DNA of 64,000 nucleotides from Selaginella tamariscina (lineage: Eukaryota; Streptophyta; Lycopodiopsida; Selaginellales; Selaginellaceae). The stretch covers positions 1 through 64,000 of the forward strand of contig PUQB01000788.1 in the NCBI GenBank assembly GCA_003024785.1, in the 5' to 3' direction. The position numbers and the translations under genes are program-made. The notes beneath the pieces are model-generated. The model saw nothing but the letters and a program-made list of their open reading frames with translations, did not search any database and was not told where the DNA came from. Shown here in pieces: positions 16,481 to 27,720 of this stretch (positions are counted from its first letter, which is position 1; the number at the start of each line of letters is the position of its first letter).

Positions 16481-17400
16481 ATCCCATGCTAATTTAGTGA
16501 TGAGTGGAAATTACCTTTTAGTTTAAGGTTATTAACCCACTAACTTAGTTTAAGGTTATTAACCCACTAAGTTAGTATTGTGATATTTATATCATTTGAA
16601 AAAGTGAATGTCATTATTTTAACTCATGAATTCATTATTTTTCTTTCTTTTCAAGTTAAAGTGAAACACAAAATGTTACATATAATAAATTGTATATATT
16701 ACACAATTGTTCTTATTAACATGTGTATTCATATGTATATGCTTGGTTTTATCATGAAAAAATTTGACTAACAATCTCAATATATAACAAGTCACTTTTT
16801 ATAGTGTTATATTTTGTTTTTTTTTTAATTAACAAATTGATATTTACTAAAGGATCCATAAACACTTTATTTTATTTAATATGTCACATCAATTTTTACT
16901 TAATAAACGTAATAAGTACTTGTTTATTAATATAAATTTTCATTTCATACTAAGGTAAATCTTCTTTTCATACATAACTCTACTTTATTGGAGATTGCCC
17001 AATGTTATAAATGTGTTTGATATTATAAGTGTTTGCCCAATTTATAAATGTATGCATTACAATGTCACCAAATATATTATAATGTGCAGATATAGTGTTT
17101 TTATAATTCATTCACGCACCACTGTATAACGACGTTCACCGTCTTTACTGTCGCTCTTTTACTCGGTTATAGTTTGATATAAATTTCTCTGTATAGAATT
17201 TGGCAAGAGCTGGAATAAATGAGAACGGGCACGGTCCGCAATGTCACAAGCATTAACTGCCCGAGGCCACATAATTACCCACATGAAGTTGTCAACCTTT
17301 AAAAGGGCTTCAATGATATCACATCACTAGGTAAAACGCTAGTTACATTTACCACCCCCCACGCGGCCAGTAAATAATCACCAGGATTTCCGCAACGGAA
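16481..17400. other. AT-rich intergenic DNA
   Basis: A 29-base tandem duplication (TTAGTTTAAGGTTATTAACC...) lies at about 16517-16572. The rest is AT-rich without a gene. From about 17100 the base composition rises toward the next promoter. Confidence 0.6.
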
Positions 17401-18048
17401 CGCGGTATTCCCGGGCGGGAATGTGGTCTAGGGGTTTAGGGTTTATCAGATCTGCTCTTCGTCGTTTGTTGCGCCCTGTCGCCATTTCCAGCTGATTTCC
17501 TGGCATTCCAATCTGCTGCTGCGCGGTCGGCGCCAGAAGGGAATTTCATCAGAAGAGCGCAGCAGACAGATTCGTTCTTTCTCGGATTAGGGCTCTCGGA
17601 GCGCTCTGTTTCATTCGTCTCCATCTCTTTCTTCAAATCAGGTACCCTGAGCTATTTCAGATCGGTCCGTGAGGTGATTTCACGTTTTTTGAGGTAATCC
17701 GATCCTAGATTCATTGATTTGATAGAATGCGATCTTCTCTGCTGCATAAGAACAGGGATTCTAGGGTATATACAATGCTCTGTGCATTGATTTGGTATTG
17801 AACTAAACTCAGACATAATGGACCCTAAAACCCCTGTTTCATCTCTTCTGTTGCTGTTCTTATTGATTGAATTCTTGTCTTCGGTAAATTGAGGAACAGA
17901 GAGCTACCAGAGAGAAACTTTCGTGCATCACTAGAAGGACAATGGGTTTTATGAGATTGTGTATTAGTAGAATGGAGGAGTGTTCATGGTCACATGACAG
18001 GTTCAGTATGATCAGTTCATGGATCTGTATATATAGACTGAGTCGAGC
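17401..18048 (+). promoter_or_regulatory. Promoter and 5' leader of the C-type lectin receptor kinase
   Basis: A GC-richer patch with the telo-box pair GGGTTTAGGGTTT (17434-17446) precedes a likely untranslated first exon, ending near 17640 at CAG/GTACCC. The coding start is 400 bases further on, so a 5' UTR intron is likely. Confidence 0.5.
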
Positions 18049-20688
18049 ATGGTAAAATATGGGAAATATGAAGATGATGGCAAAGGAACCGGGATCATGG
18101 GATGTAGTAAAGGTAATGTATCTCTATGGAAGAAGTTTATAGCTGTGATTTGCATTTTAGTCTGCATTGCTGCACAAGGAGGTGCACAGGTACATCACAG
18201 GCTCTTCTTTGAGGCAATACAAAACAGTGAGTATCTTATATTGTCATACACACACGTCATAGCTGTATTCATGCAGGTATAAGTGACTACATATATGTAT
18301 ATGGTGGTTAATGTGTATGTGCGTGTTCAATTGAATGATATATCCGAACATAGTTACCTATTTCTCTCTGCAGCAACTTGCCCAGATGGATATCAAAAAT
18401 ACCAGCAAGGACCAGGGATATCGAAATGCTTTATCTTTGTAAACATGAGCAGCTCGTGGGAGGAATCTAAGAAAGTGTGCAGGGGCAAGAAGGGTCACTT
18501 AGCATCACCAGAGACACTTACAGAGCTTTTTTTCATACACACCATGTGTAAGAGTTCATCATCAGACTCGTGCTGGCTTGGAGCCAAAGTATTGAACTCA
18601 AGTAAAGGCATTTCTTGGAAGTGGAGTGATTGCCATGTCCATTGGAACATTACCAATGTCACAAGCGTTTCCTGGAGCTGCACAGGTTTGGACTGTGATG
18701 AGCAATGTGTGGTTATGCCACTCAACTCTACTGGATTGCAATCTGAGAGTTGTACAGTTAATCATCCTTTTATTTGCGTTCTGGACAAAGGTACGTAGCT
18801 AATAGTGTGTGTGTTTCTTTGTTTTGTATTAATACTTAAATATATAAATGTCTACTATGGGTAATTCCTATAAGCAAAACTTAAGTGTATAAATAATTGT
18901 CGTGTGTATGTATATTTTACCTATAATGTGATCTTCTTTCAGACGGTGAGTGCATGCAGGTGCGAAACCGGAAAGAATACTTGATAATATTAATAGCTGT
19001 AAGCTGTTTGATTCTCGCAATGACTATGTCGATTGTCATCTGGCTACTGCTACATAGAAGGATCAAGAAGAAGCGTAGAAGACTTGCTCGTTCCTTGTCT
19101 ATGACACCTCTCACCCCCTCACTCAGAGTTTTCACATCCGAGGAGCTCAACATTTCTACCAACAACTTCAGCATGGACAACAGGTTGTGTGTGTGGGCGT
19201 GTGTGTTTGCGTGCGCACATTTACATGTGTATAGGATGTATGCCTGTAATTTTTTTGTAAACAATTATCATTGTTTATGCGAATGGCTTTTATGTGTAGG
19301 TATGCATTTTTGTATTGCGAATTTTTCTTCTTCATAACAAATGTTTGTACATGTATCCAGAAATATGTGCATGTAACCACACAGTATGCTTCTGTCTATG
19401 TGCGTGTGTACTTAACTATCTATGCATGTATGTATGTATGTATAGACATGAGGAAGTTTACATACATGTATCTCTTTCATGAAAGTTTTGTGTTCTATAT
19501 GTAAATGCATGACTTACATTTTTCAATATATGTATATATAGTGTATGCCTTCATGGATATTCCTTCACTCGATGATAGATTTACACATACATTACATACA
19601 CATTAAATTATTATGCATATAAGGTACATCATTCTTATAGTATGAACTGTATATTAAAGCAGTTCTGACAATCACAAAATAAGTCCGTGTACATCACCTG
19701 GCTTAAATGGTTCAAATTCACCAGTGTACACATATGCAAGTACACACGCATACGAATTAATACGTTTCGTATACAGACTTCGGGGCAATACATTTAAGGG
19801 AGTACTTACAGACGGAACATTGGTAGTCGTAAAGAAGCTTGAGAAACCAAATTTTCAAGGCAAAAAGGAGTTCATGTCTGAAATGAGGAGAATATCCCGC
19901 CTCCGTCATCCGAATCTAGTCAAACTCATCGGCTGCTGTTATGACCATGGTCAACGCTTCCTGGCTTACGAGTTTATATACAATGGGCCGCTCGATCTCT
20001 GGCTGCATGATCCAGTGAGGAAAACTACACTTGATTGGAGAAAGAGAATGCGTATTGCTCTCACTGCTGCTCAAGCCATTGGGTAAGTTATCTTAAACAC
20101 TCTTGAATAGCGTTAGTATATCTCATCTTTATATGCATCTTGTGTGTGTGTGTGTGTGTGTGTCTGTGTCTGTAAAGTTTGAGACAGTATATATGCATAC
20201 ATACATACAAGGCATACTTATATATATGGTTACTGTGCAGGTATTTGCACGATCAAGTGAAACCACAGGTCATTCATAGAGACATAAAAGCAAGCAGCAT
20301 ACTGTTAGACGAGAACTTTGAAGCACATTTAATGGGGGTAGGCTTAGCGAACATAGTACCATGGGAAGCAGCTTACGAGCGAACAGCATTAGCAGGAACA
20401 CACGGATACCTTGCCCCAGAGTTTGTATACAGAAATGAACTCACTACAAAGAGTGATGTATATAGCTTTGGAGTTTTGATGCTCGAGCTTATTAGTGGGC
20501 GGAAGCCTGCAATGCCAGTTAAAGTTGTCGAATGGCAAACCATCTTCGAGTGGGCAACTCCTCTTGTACAGGTACCGTGCGTGCGTGCGTGCGGGGGGGG
20601 TTATCTATATGTTATTTTAACAGTAACATCTGATACCACTTATAACATAAAACATATATTAGAATCTAGGGAAAACACTAAAGTCACT

Positions 20689-20736
<48 letters not shown>

Positions 20737-20776
20737 TGTGCAGACGTGTGTGTGGGTATGTATGTATGTATGTATG

Positions 20777-20807
<31 letters not shown>

Positions 20808-21112
20808 ATGTATATTATACTTTGTTGCTTGTTTATCAGGCACAGAGGTTCCTGGAGATAATCGACCCATCGATGAGTAGCATACCCGTTGTAAGCGAGG
20901 TGAAAAAGATAATCGATTTGATATACAGCTGCACACAGCACGTACCTCTAATGAGGCCACGGATGTCGTACGTCGTACACCAGCTTCAGACCGTAGATGT
21001 AGATGCCGTACAGGAGGCTGCATGCAGCAGTAATAGCAAAGAGGTTGTGTATCCTTCTAATGAACCGGCATTGATCAGTGTCCAGTCGGAGATTATCGAG
21101 TCACTCTTCTAA
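18049..21112 (+). CDS. C-type lectin receptor-like pseudokinase (At1g52310 family)
   Basis: Six exons (18049-18226, 18374-18790, 18943-19183, 19777-20082, 20241-20571, 20840-21112) give 581 residues, all in frame. A signal peptide (FIAVICILVCIAAQGGA) follows the start; Met at 18097 is a possible alternative. The second exon is a C-type lectin domain with CPDGYQKY, SWEESKKVC, CWLGAKV, W-K-W and HPFICV. A transmembrane helix (YLIILIAVSCLILAMTMSIV) and a basic stop-transfer stretch follow. The kinase domain keeps the beta-3 Lys (VVVKK), HRDIKASSILLD and GYLAPEFVYRNELTTKSDVY. Its glycine loop is degenerate (RGNTFKG), and DFG is replaced by GVG. Those changes are characteristic of the single-copy land-plant family, so weak or absent catalysis is ancestral rather than damage. 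Confidence 0.93.
20691..20816. repeat. Compound (TA)n(GA)n(TG)n microsatellite in an intron
   Basis: The last intron of the lectin receptor kinase carries TA, GA, TATG and TG runs back to back. Confidence 0.85.
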
Positions 21113-21614
21113 CAAGGTTAGTGCAAGGAAATTTAAATTTTTTTTATATAAATCTTATTTTTCTTTTAACTTTTGTTTATATAGTTTCAAATTTTGTATT
21201 GAATTACTAAACATTAAGCTGTTTTGAATCACATAGTAGTAACTTTTATGCACTCGTGTGTGTTATGTCAAATTATTTTACGTTTATCCACTTATCCATC
21301 ACACACATACACACACATTCAGCAAGCAGAAATTTATTCACTTATAATTTATTATAGCATTGGCCACATGCCATCCCGTGCTGGAAACTATTCTCATAAC
21401 TCAGAACTTAAGAAATCTAGAGCCACGCTCCAGTGATGAACTCCCCAATCTCAACATCTGCCACACGTTGTTAATTAGTGTGTATTTGTGTGTGTATATA
21501 GATAGATATACATATACTACATACACAAGAGCAACGTACATGTTTCACCCGAGACACCCCTACAACGCTGGAGCATCTCAGCACCAAGAGCCTGTGGGCG
21601 ACAGTGGTGAGTCT
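21113..21614. other. Tail-to-tail spacer
   Basis: The lectin kinase and the Cys-rich gene end toward each other here. The fifth repeat of the Cys-rich protein continues in another frame to about 21540. Otherwise only 3' flank is seen. Confidence 0.5.
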
Positions 21615-22463
21615 CTACATACTCCCAGCATCACTGCAGCACTGGCGGGAAGGAGAGTCGTGGTCACACCGGTTGAGCCTGCACCTCAGATCCGAACACT
21701 GGTCACGTGGGTTGTACGAGTCCTTGTGCTGCTCCCTACATTGCCGGAGCACCTTGGCACCAGGTGAGCGTGGCTTGCACCTCTGGTTCTCCACATACTC
21801 CTGTGCATCAGTGCAGCACTGTTGGGAGGGAGCATCTCGGTCGCACTGCCTCAGCCTCGACCTGAGTGCAGAGCACTGGTCCTGTAGATTGTAATAGCTG
21901 CTCTCTTCCTCCTGGTCTCTGCAATGGCGGAGGAGTTCGGCACCAAGTGACTGTGGGTGGCAGCTGCGTCTCTCCACGTACTCCTCGGCGTCCCTGCAGC
22001 ACTGCTGGGAAGGAGACTGACGGTCGCACTGCTGGAGACGGGATCTCAACTCAGAACATTGGTCACAGTCGTCCTGCTCCCTACAACGCCGGAGGAGCTC
22101 AGCACCAAGTGACTCGGGACGGCAACCACGCCTCTCGACGTACTCCTGGGCATCCCTGCAACAGTGACTAGACGGAGACTCCCGATTGCAGTGCTGCAGA
22201 CGGGACCTGAGATCGGAACACTGTTCGGTGTAGAGGAAGTCCTCCCTCGGGCAGTTCTGAAGAAGCTCAACACCCAGGGACCGAGGCTGGCACCTCTGGC
22301 GCTCGACGTACTCCTTGGCATCACGGCAGCACTCTCTGGAAGGAGAGTCTCGGTCGCACTGGTGCAACCGAGACCTGAGATCAGTGCAATCATTATAGAA
22401 ATCTCTCGAGGCGGAGGCAGCCACGAGCATGAGGAACACAAAGAAGCACACCAACTTAGCCAT
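21615..22463 (-). CDS. Secreted protein of five tandem six-cysteine repeats
   Basis: The ATG at 22461-22463 begins a clear signal peptide (MAKLVCFFVFLMLVAASA). A more distal in-frame Met at 22523 would bury that signal and is less likely. The mature protein is five repeats of about 50 residues. Each has the pattern C-x2-LRxRLxxC-D/N-R-x-SPSxxCC-x-DAxEYVExxxC-x-P-x-SxGAxxLxxC, giving six cysteines and many Arg, Gln and Glu. The adjacent CC pair recalls the prolamin/lipid-transfer superfamily, but the spacing is not that of the eight-cysteine motif. I do not recognise the family. Storage or antimicrobial roles are guesses. The fifth repeat is cut short at AGSM, while EYVE and the rest of the repeat continue in the next frame. 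Confidence 0.75.
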   Translation of the reverse strand: MAKLVCFFVFLMLVAASASRDFYNDCTDLRSRLHQCDRDSPSRECCRDAKEYVERQRCQPRSLGVELLQNCPREDFLYTEQCSDLRSRLQHCNRESPSSHCCRDAQEYVERRGCRPESLGAELLRRCREQDDCDQCSELRSRLQQCDRQSPSQQCCRDAEEYVERRSCHPQSLGAELLRHCRDQEEESSYYNLQDQCSALRSRLRQCDRDAPSQQCCTDAQEYVENQRCKPRSPGAKVLRQCREQHKDSYNPRDQCSDLRCRLNRCDHDSPSRQCCSDAGSM

Positions 22464-22782
22464 GTTAGTGAGGCGTGTACCAAGCCAAGTGAAGATGGAT
22501 GAAGAGTGGTAAATCTGGTTCAATATATACCGCTGGGAAACTCCTGCATGCCTACATGCATGGCCTTTTTACCGCCACAACTCCTACTTTTATAATCCAC
22601 GTGGATTTAACATTATAATAATGTGCATCCTTAATAAGTATGTCATTGGTGTTGAACCCGGGACCTAGTGGTTGTGGGTCAACCGTTGATGAAGGTTTGT
22701 AATCTAAGCCGTCGGTTATAGGGCAAGAAAGAGTTTTTAGGGTTCTTAGCCGCCAAGGGTTTTTCAGTAGGGAGGCGCAGCA
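22464..22782. promoter_or_regulatory. Divergent promoter of the Cys-rich gene and uL4
   Basis: This is a 319-base head-to-head spacer. A TATATA motif near 22522 suits the Cys-rich gene. The motif TTTTTAGGGTTCTTAG (22733-22748), a telo-box variant typical of plant ribosomal protein genes, lies 35-50 bases before the uL4 start. Confidence 0.55.
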
Positions 22783-24336
22783 ATGGTGACAGCGGCTGCT
22801 CGCCCGATCGTTACAGTTCAGTCGGTTGAAGGGGACAAATCCGGCGTTCCAGGTGTGGCATTGCCTGATGTCTTCAAGTCGCCGATCCGTCCCGATGTCA
22901 TCAATCAGGTGTGTATATGTTCTGTGTTGATTCTTGTGCAAAATCTTGTTTTTCTCCTTGGTTTGCATTAAAAGTTTAGGCATTTTCGTTTGTCTGAATG
23001 TAATCCTTACAAATCTGCGATTGTACAGGTCCACACTGGCCTAGCGAAGAACAAGCGGCAGCCGTATGCGGTGAGTAGTAAGGCTGGGCATCAAACCTCG
23101 GCGGAATCATGGGGAACAGGTCGTGCGGTGTCAAGAATTCCTCGTGTTCCTGGCGGTGGTACTCATCGCGCCGGACAGGGAGCATTCGGAAACATGTGTC
23201 GTGGAGGACGCATGTTTGCTCCGACGAAGATCTGGCGCCGCTGGCATCGCAAGATCAACATCAACTTGAAGAGGTACGCCGTCTCCTCTGCTCTTGCTGC
23301 GACTGCTATCCCTGCATTGCTCATGGCACGCGGTCATCGGATTGAGAAAGTGCCCGAGGTTCCTCTGGTCGTGAGTGATGCTTTTGAAACGATTGAGAAG
23401 ACCTCCGTTGCTGTGAAGGCACTGAAGAAGATTGGTGCTTATGAGGATGTTGAGAAGGTGAAGAAGAGCCGCAACATCCGCTGTGGTAAGGGTAAAATGC
23501 GTAACCGTCGCTACGTTTCTCGTCGTGGTCCTCTCATTGTTTATGGTACTGAGGGTGCTAAACTGGTCAAGGTATATATTGCTTTAGTATACTATATAAT
23601 GTAACTTCAGCTATACAAATGTGCATATTTATAAATTGTAACTGATGTGATGCTTGTTGTTTCTGTGCAGGCCTTCCGGAACATTCCTGGTGTTGAAGTC
23701 TGCAATGTGACGCGTCTGAATCTTCTTCAGCTTGCCCCTGGTGGTCATCTCGGACGGTAATTATATTTGGATATACAATATATGACTGTTTGCTAAAATT
23801 CTTCGTTTTAAACTTGACAGGTTTATCATCTGGACCAAGTGTGCTTTTGAGAAGCTGGACGAGATCTTTGGTACCTTTGATACTCCGTCTAAGCTCAAGA
23901 AGAACTACCTGCTACCTCGTCCAATCATGACTAACTCGGACCTGTCCCGCATTATCAACTCGGACGAAATCCAGAGCATTGTGAAGCCCAAGGTGACCGA
24001 GGTGAAGAGGGCAACACTGAAGAGGAACCCTCTTAAGAACTTCGAGACCATGGTCAAGCTCAACCCTTACGCCAAGACCGCACGTAGGATGCAGTGCCTG
24101 CTCGAGGAACAGAGGAAGAAAGCCAAGGCTGAGAAGCTTGCACAAAAGCGTAAAGAGGTAAGTGAAAGCCTATATATACGCAAACATATAGTTGACGTAC
24201 TCCTGTGTTGTCTGTTATACAGCCAAATGCGGAGGAAATCAAGAAGGCAGGAAAGGTATGGTACCAGACAATGCTCTCGGACTCAGACTATTTGGAGTTC
24301 GAGAACTTCTCCAAGTGGCTGGGAGTGACGCAGTAA
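22783..24336 (+). CDS. RPL4: Cytosolic 60S ribosomal protein uL4 (RPL4)
   Basis: Structural protein of the large cytosolic ribosomal subunit whose loop lines the exit tunnel. Five exons (22783-22908, 23029-23571, 23671-23756, 23821-24157, 24223-24336) join in frame to 401 residues, the usual plant length (about 405). Recognisable blocks are [40 protein letters not shown], the tunnel loop [19 protein letters not shown], then [35 protein letters not shown] and [10 protein letters not shown], and a Lys-rich tail ending FSKWLGVTQ. No damage is seen. Strong purifying selection makes this a good control for sequence quality in this interval. Confidence 0.97.
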
Positions 24337-25209
24337 TCAAAGGTGAGTGGTTTTGGAGCTGTAATCAAGTTCTGATTATTGATCAGTTTTGGATATGTGG
24401 ACTTCTTCTCTTACTATTTGTTCCGTTCCGTTTTATATTATTCTCTTTGTGTGGTCCTTTTTTATAATTTTCAACTTTATTATTCGAGATTTAAAATGTG
24501 TTACTATAATATAAGGCACGCCAGTTGTGTATGAGGTCAATGCATGTGTACGTATTCGTATATATACAGTTATACACACTTATGTAGACCTACCTACACA
24601 TGTACGTACGATAAATATATTGTTAAGAGTGTGTATAATACGTATATATGTATGTGGTACCGTATATATACTGTATATGGTACAAGTTAGACCGGGTCAA
24701 GCACGCACGCGTATTCGAACATATTTATAGGTGAAGACATCGAATGTGTAATCGAATGTTCAAGTATACGATAGGTGTACGGTTATCATGTACGTGGACC
24801 TGCTTAATTCAGGCTTTCTGCATGAAGCAGCTTGTTTATGTACGGAAGAGATTCCCGTTACAAGGATCCGTACGAAAAGATATTCTCAACATCGTAAAAG
24901 CATCTTTTAACCATGGTATAACTATGTGCATTGGTTTTTAAAGTATATGATCAGTTTGCCTTTTTACCATTTAGTAGTAGCATTTCTTGAGTAGGCGAGG
25001 AAACTGAGAGCAGCAGAAAGAAAAGGGGAAAAAGGGCAGGGGATTTAAATAAGGCTGGTTTGTTTTTCTGTTGAGATTTGCAGGATCAAACTCCAGTCTT
25101 TAAGAAGTTTCCCCTTTCGCCCTTTTTCACAGAGGGTTGAATTGCTGTTTTTTCGCCTTTTCTCAGAGCGTCTTCAGTTCCTATGCTTCTTGCACACTCA
25201 CAGGTTGAG
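24337..25209. other. uL4 3' flank and pectate lyase promoter
   Basis: After the uL4 3' UTR come TA- and TG-rich sequence and then a purine-rich 5' flank. A TATA-like ATTTAAATAAGG (25045-25056) lies about 160 bases before the pectate lyase start. Confidence 0.5.
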
Positions 25210-25610
25210 ATGAAGAACTTGTTCTTGGGATGTCTGTTCGTGTTCATCTTTGCCATCTCGACTTGTGCGTTTAGTTTCGCGGATTTTACACAGGAAGAAC
25301 ACCAATCTGCCTTGAATTTCACGAATTCTACGCTGCAAGAACAGAAATCTGGGTTGAATTTCACGGATTCCACACAGGAAGAACAGCAATCTGCATTTAG
25401 TTCCACTGATTCTATAGAGGAAGAACAATCTGCATTCAATATCACACAGTATCGACTCGGAGTACATCCTTCTCGGTGAGTTTAATAAATGGGCTCTCCC
25501 CATAGCAATTCAGATAGCTGAATTCCCGAATTCTCCACATATCCCGATCAGTCATGAATCCCATTTTAATATTGAAATCCATAGCTCGGTCACATAGTTG
25601 ACACAAATCG

Positions 25611-25648
<38 letters not shown>

Positions 25649-27420
25649 TTGCCACCTCCCTAATTTACTTCTTGCACCGTTGCCCAATTAAGAAAAGATG
25701 CTATGACTTCACATGACGATCTAGTTATTCACTTTCTTTGATTAAGCTGTCTTCTTGTCCGTTGACTCATCTTTGACCAGTGTCTTTTTGTCCGTTGACT
25801 AAATCTTGTCCGTTGACTGAACTATTTGTCCGTTGAGATCACGCTGACCCGCGATCCTCTATTCACATTTCCAAATACGAATTAAGATTACTGTTCTTGT
25901 GATAATCGAGTCCGGCTTTGAACCAGTAGACCCATATTCCTGAATTTAAACTGTGAACTGAAGTTTGTAGCTGTTAGTCATCCAACTCTAAGAGTTTCAG
26001 AAGTGACCCAATACACCCACTTGCGTCTTCTAGAAAACCCATGTTCCTGATCATCCCCGAATTTGAATGAACTGTTCCCAAAATTTGAATCTACATTGTT
26101 AAAATTTCAAATTTGAACTAAAAAACTTTGCAGGAACACAACCCGGCATAAGAGACGGCTATGGTACTGGCGCAGTGCCGGATGCACGCTGACAGGCAAC
26201 CCAATAGACGACTGCTGGAGGTGCGACCCACATTGGCATTCACGCAGAAAGAGACTAGCCGACTGTGTAACCGGCTTCGGGAAGAACACAATCGGAGGCC
26301 GGGATGGAGCTTTCTACACAGTCTATGATTCCTCGGACGATCCTGTGAACCCGAGACCGGGTACACTACGATACGGAGTAATTCAGAAGGAGCCATTATG
26401 GATAGTGTTTGCGAGAGATATGACGATCGTTCTCAAGCAAGAGCTCATAGTCAACAGCCACAAGACGATAGATGGACGAGGACATATAATACGGATCGCA
26501 TATGGTGGTTGTATCACTATACAGTATGTGAGGAATGTGATTATTCATGGGATTGGGATACATAGTTGTAGGAGAACTGGGCCAGCTATGGTGAGAAGCT
26601 CGACTGATCATGTCGGGTGGAGGACGGTTTCGGATGGGGATGGGATTTCCATATTTGGCTCCAGGGATATCTGGATTGATCACTGCTTTCTTGCCAATTG
26701 TGCTGATGGGCTCATTGATGCTATCATGGGTTCCACTGGTATCACCATCTCCAACAATTACTTCAGGGATCACAACAAGGTGTGTAAGTGCGTGCGTGTG
26801 TGTGCAGAACACGACTTTTATATTAAATTGTGTAGGTGATGCTGCTTGGGCACAGTGACGCCTATACACAGGACAAGACAATGCAGGTCACAATTGCATA
26901 TAATCATTTTGGAGAAGGGCTTGTTGTGCAGCGATGCCCAGGTTTGGCACTTTCTTATATATATATTAGCTTTTATGATATAATTGCATCACAGGTGCAG
27001 GTATGGTTACTTTCACATTGTGAATAATCACTACAGCCACTGGAAAATGTATGCAATTGGGGGCAGTGCAAATCCCACCATTAACAGTCAAGGCAACCGA
27101 TTTGTAGCCCCGGCAGATCTCAACTCCAAGCAGGTAACGTGTGCGATAAAACCCTAAACCTTAAACCCTAACCCTAGACATATAAACTGCAGGTGACAAA
27201 GAGGGAGTTTTCAAACGAGGGAAACTGGCTGAGGTGGAATTGGAGAACGCAAGGGGACAGTTTCATCAACGGTGCATATTTCAGGCCGTCGGGTGCAGGA
27301 TCTGGTGCTATATATAACAAAGTGGATAGCCTGGCTGCCAAGCCTGCTTCGTCTGTTCCAGCGCTCACCGCATTTGCAGGGCCGCTCGAGTGCAGCAGAC
27401 GCAGAGGCATCAGGTGCTGA
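25210..27420 (+). CDS. Pectate lyase, polysaccharide lyase family 1 (frame slip in exon 3)
   Basis: Cleaves de-esterified pectin in the cell wall by beta-elimination. Exons are 25210-25475, 26134-26779, 26836-26941, 26995-27133 and 27193-27420, about 461 residues. Start [17 protein letters not shown] is a signal peptide; a Met at 25183 is an alternative. The mature N terminus has four imperfect 15-17-residue repeats with NFT/NIT glycosylation sites. The family core follows: [79 protein letters not shown] and [12 protein letters not shown]. Downstream of exon 3 the sequence [15 protein letters not shown] is in a different frame. Summed exon length is one base short of a multiple of three, with the slip inside the catalytic RxPxxR region (near 26935). 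Either a base error or a recent null. Confidence 0.9.
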
Positions 27421-27720
27421 ATTCGACTCATTCTTTCTCGCATTCTTTCGATTATTTGTACAGCATCATACAGAATAAAAAAACGCTTTATAGAGCGTTT
27501 GATTTTCATCTGGCGAGTCCCAGTTTCGATTCTCTTTAGTTTCACGCTCCGTAGTTAGGGTTCTTCAAGGGTTTTGTTCATATCTGGATGGGCTCGGGTT
27601 CTTCGAGGGTTTTGATGGGCTCGGCGATTCCCAGGCTTCACCCCGATACCGAGCTATGGCGGCGCCTTATTGGACATCGAGGTAGGATTTTGCCATATAT
27701 ATATATATATATATAGTGTA
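27421..27720 (+). other. Orphan first-exon-like segment and TA run
   Basis: A plus-strand frame at 27588-27681 (MGSGSSRVLMGSAIPRLHPD...) has good codon character and stops at a CGAG/GTAGGA donor. No downstream exon follows, because a (TA)n run and the antisense PPR gene come next. It could be a gene fragment stranded by insertion of the PPR segment, or a short non-coding transcript. I do not recognise it. Confidence 0.3.

Noticed and set aside
22655-22700. tRNA-like or SINE B-box (GGTTCAACACC on the minus strand)
   Set aside because: There is no matching A box, no cloverleaf and no poly-A tail.
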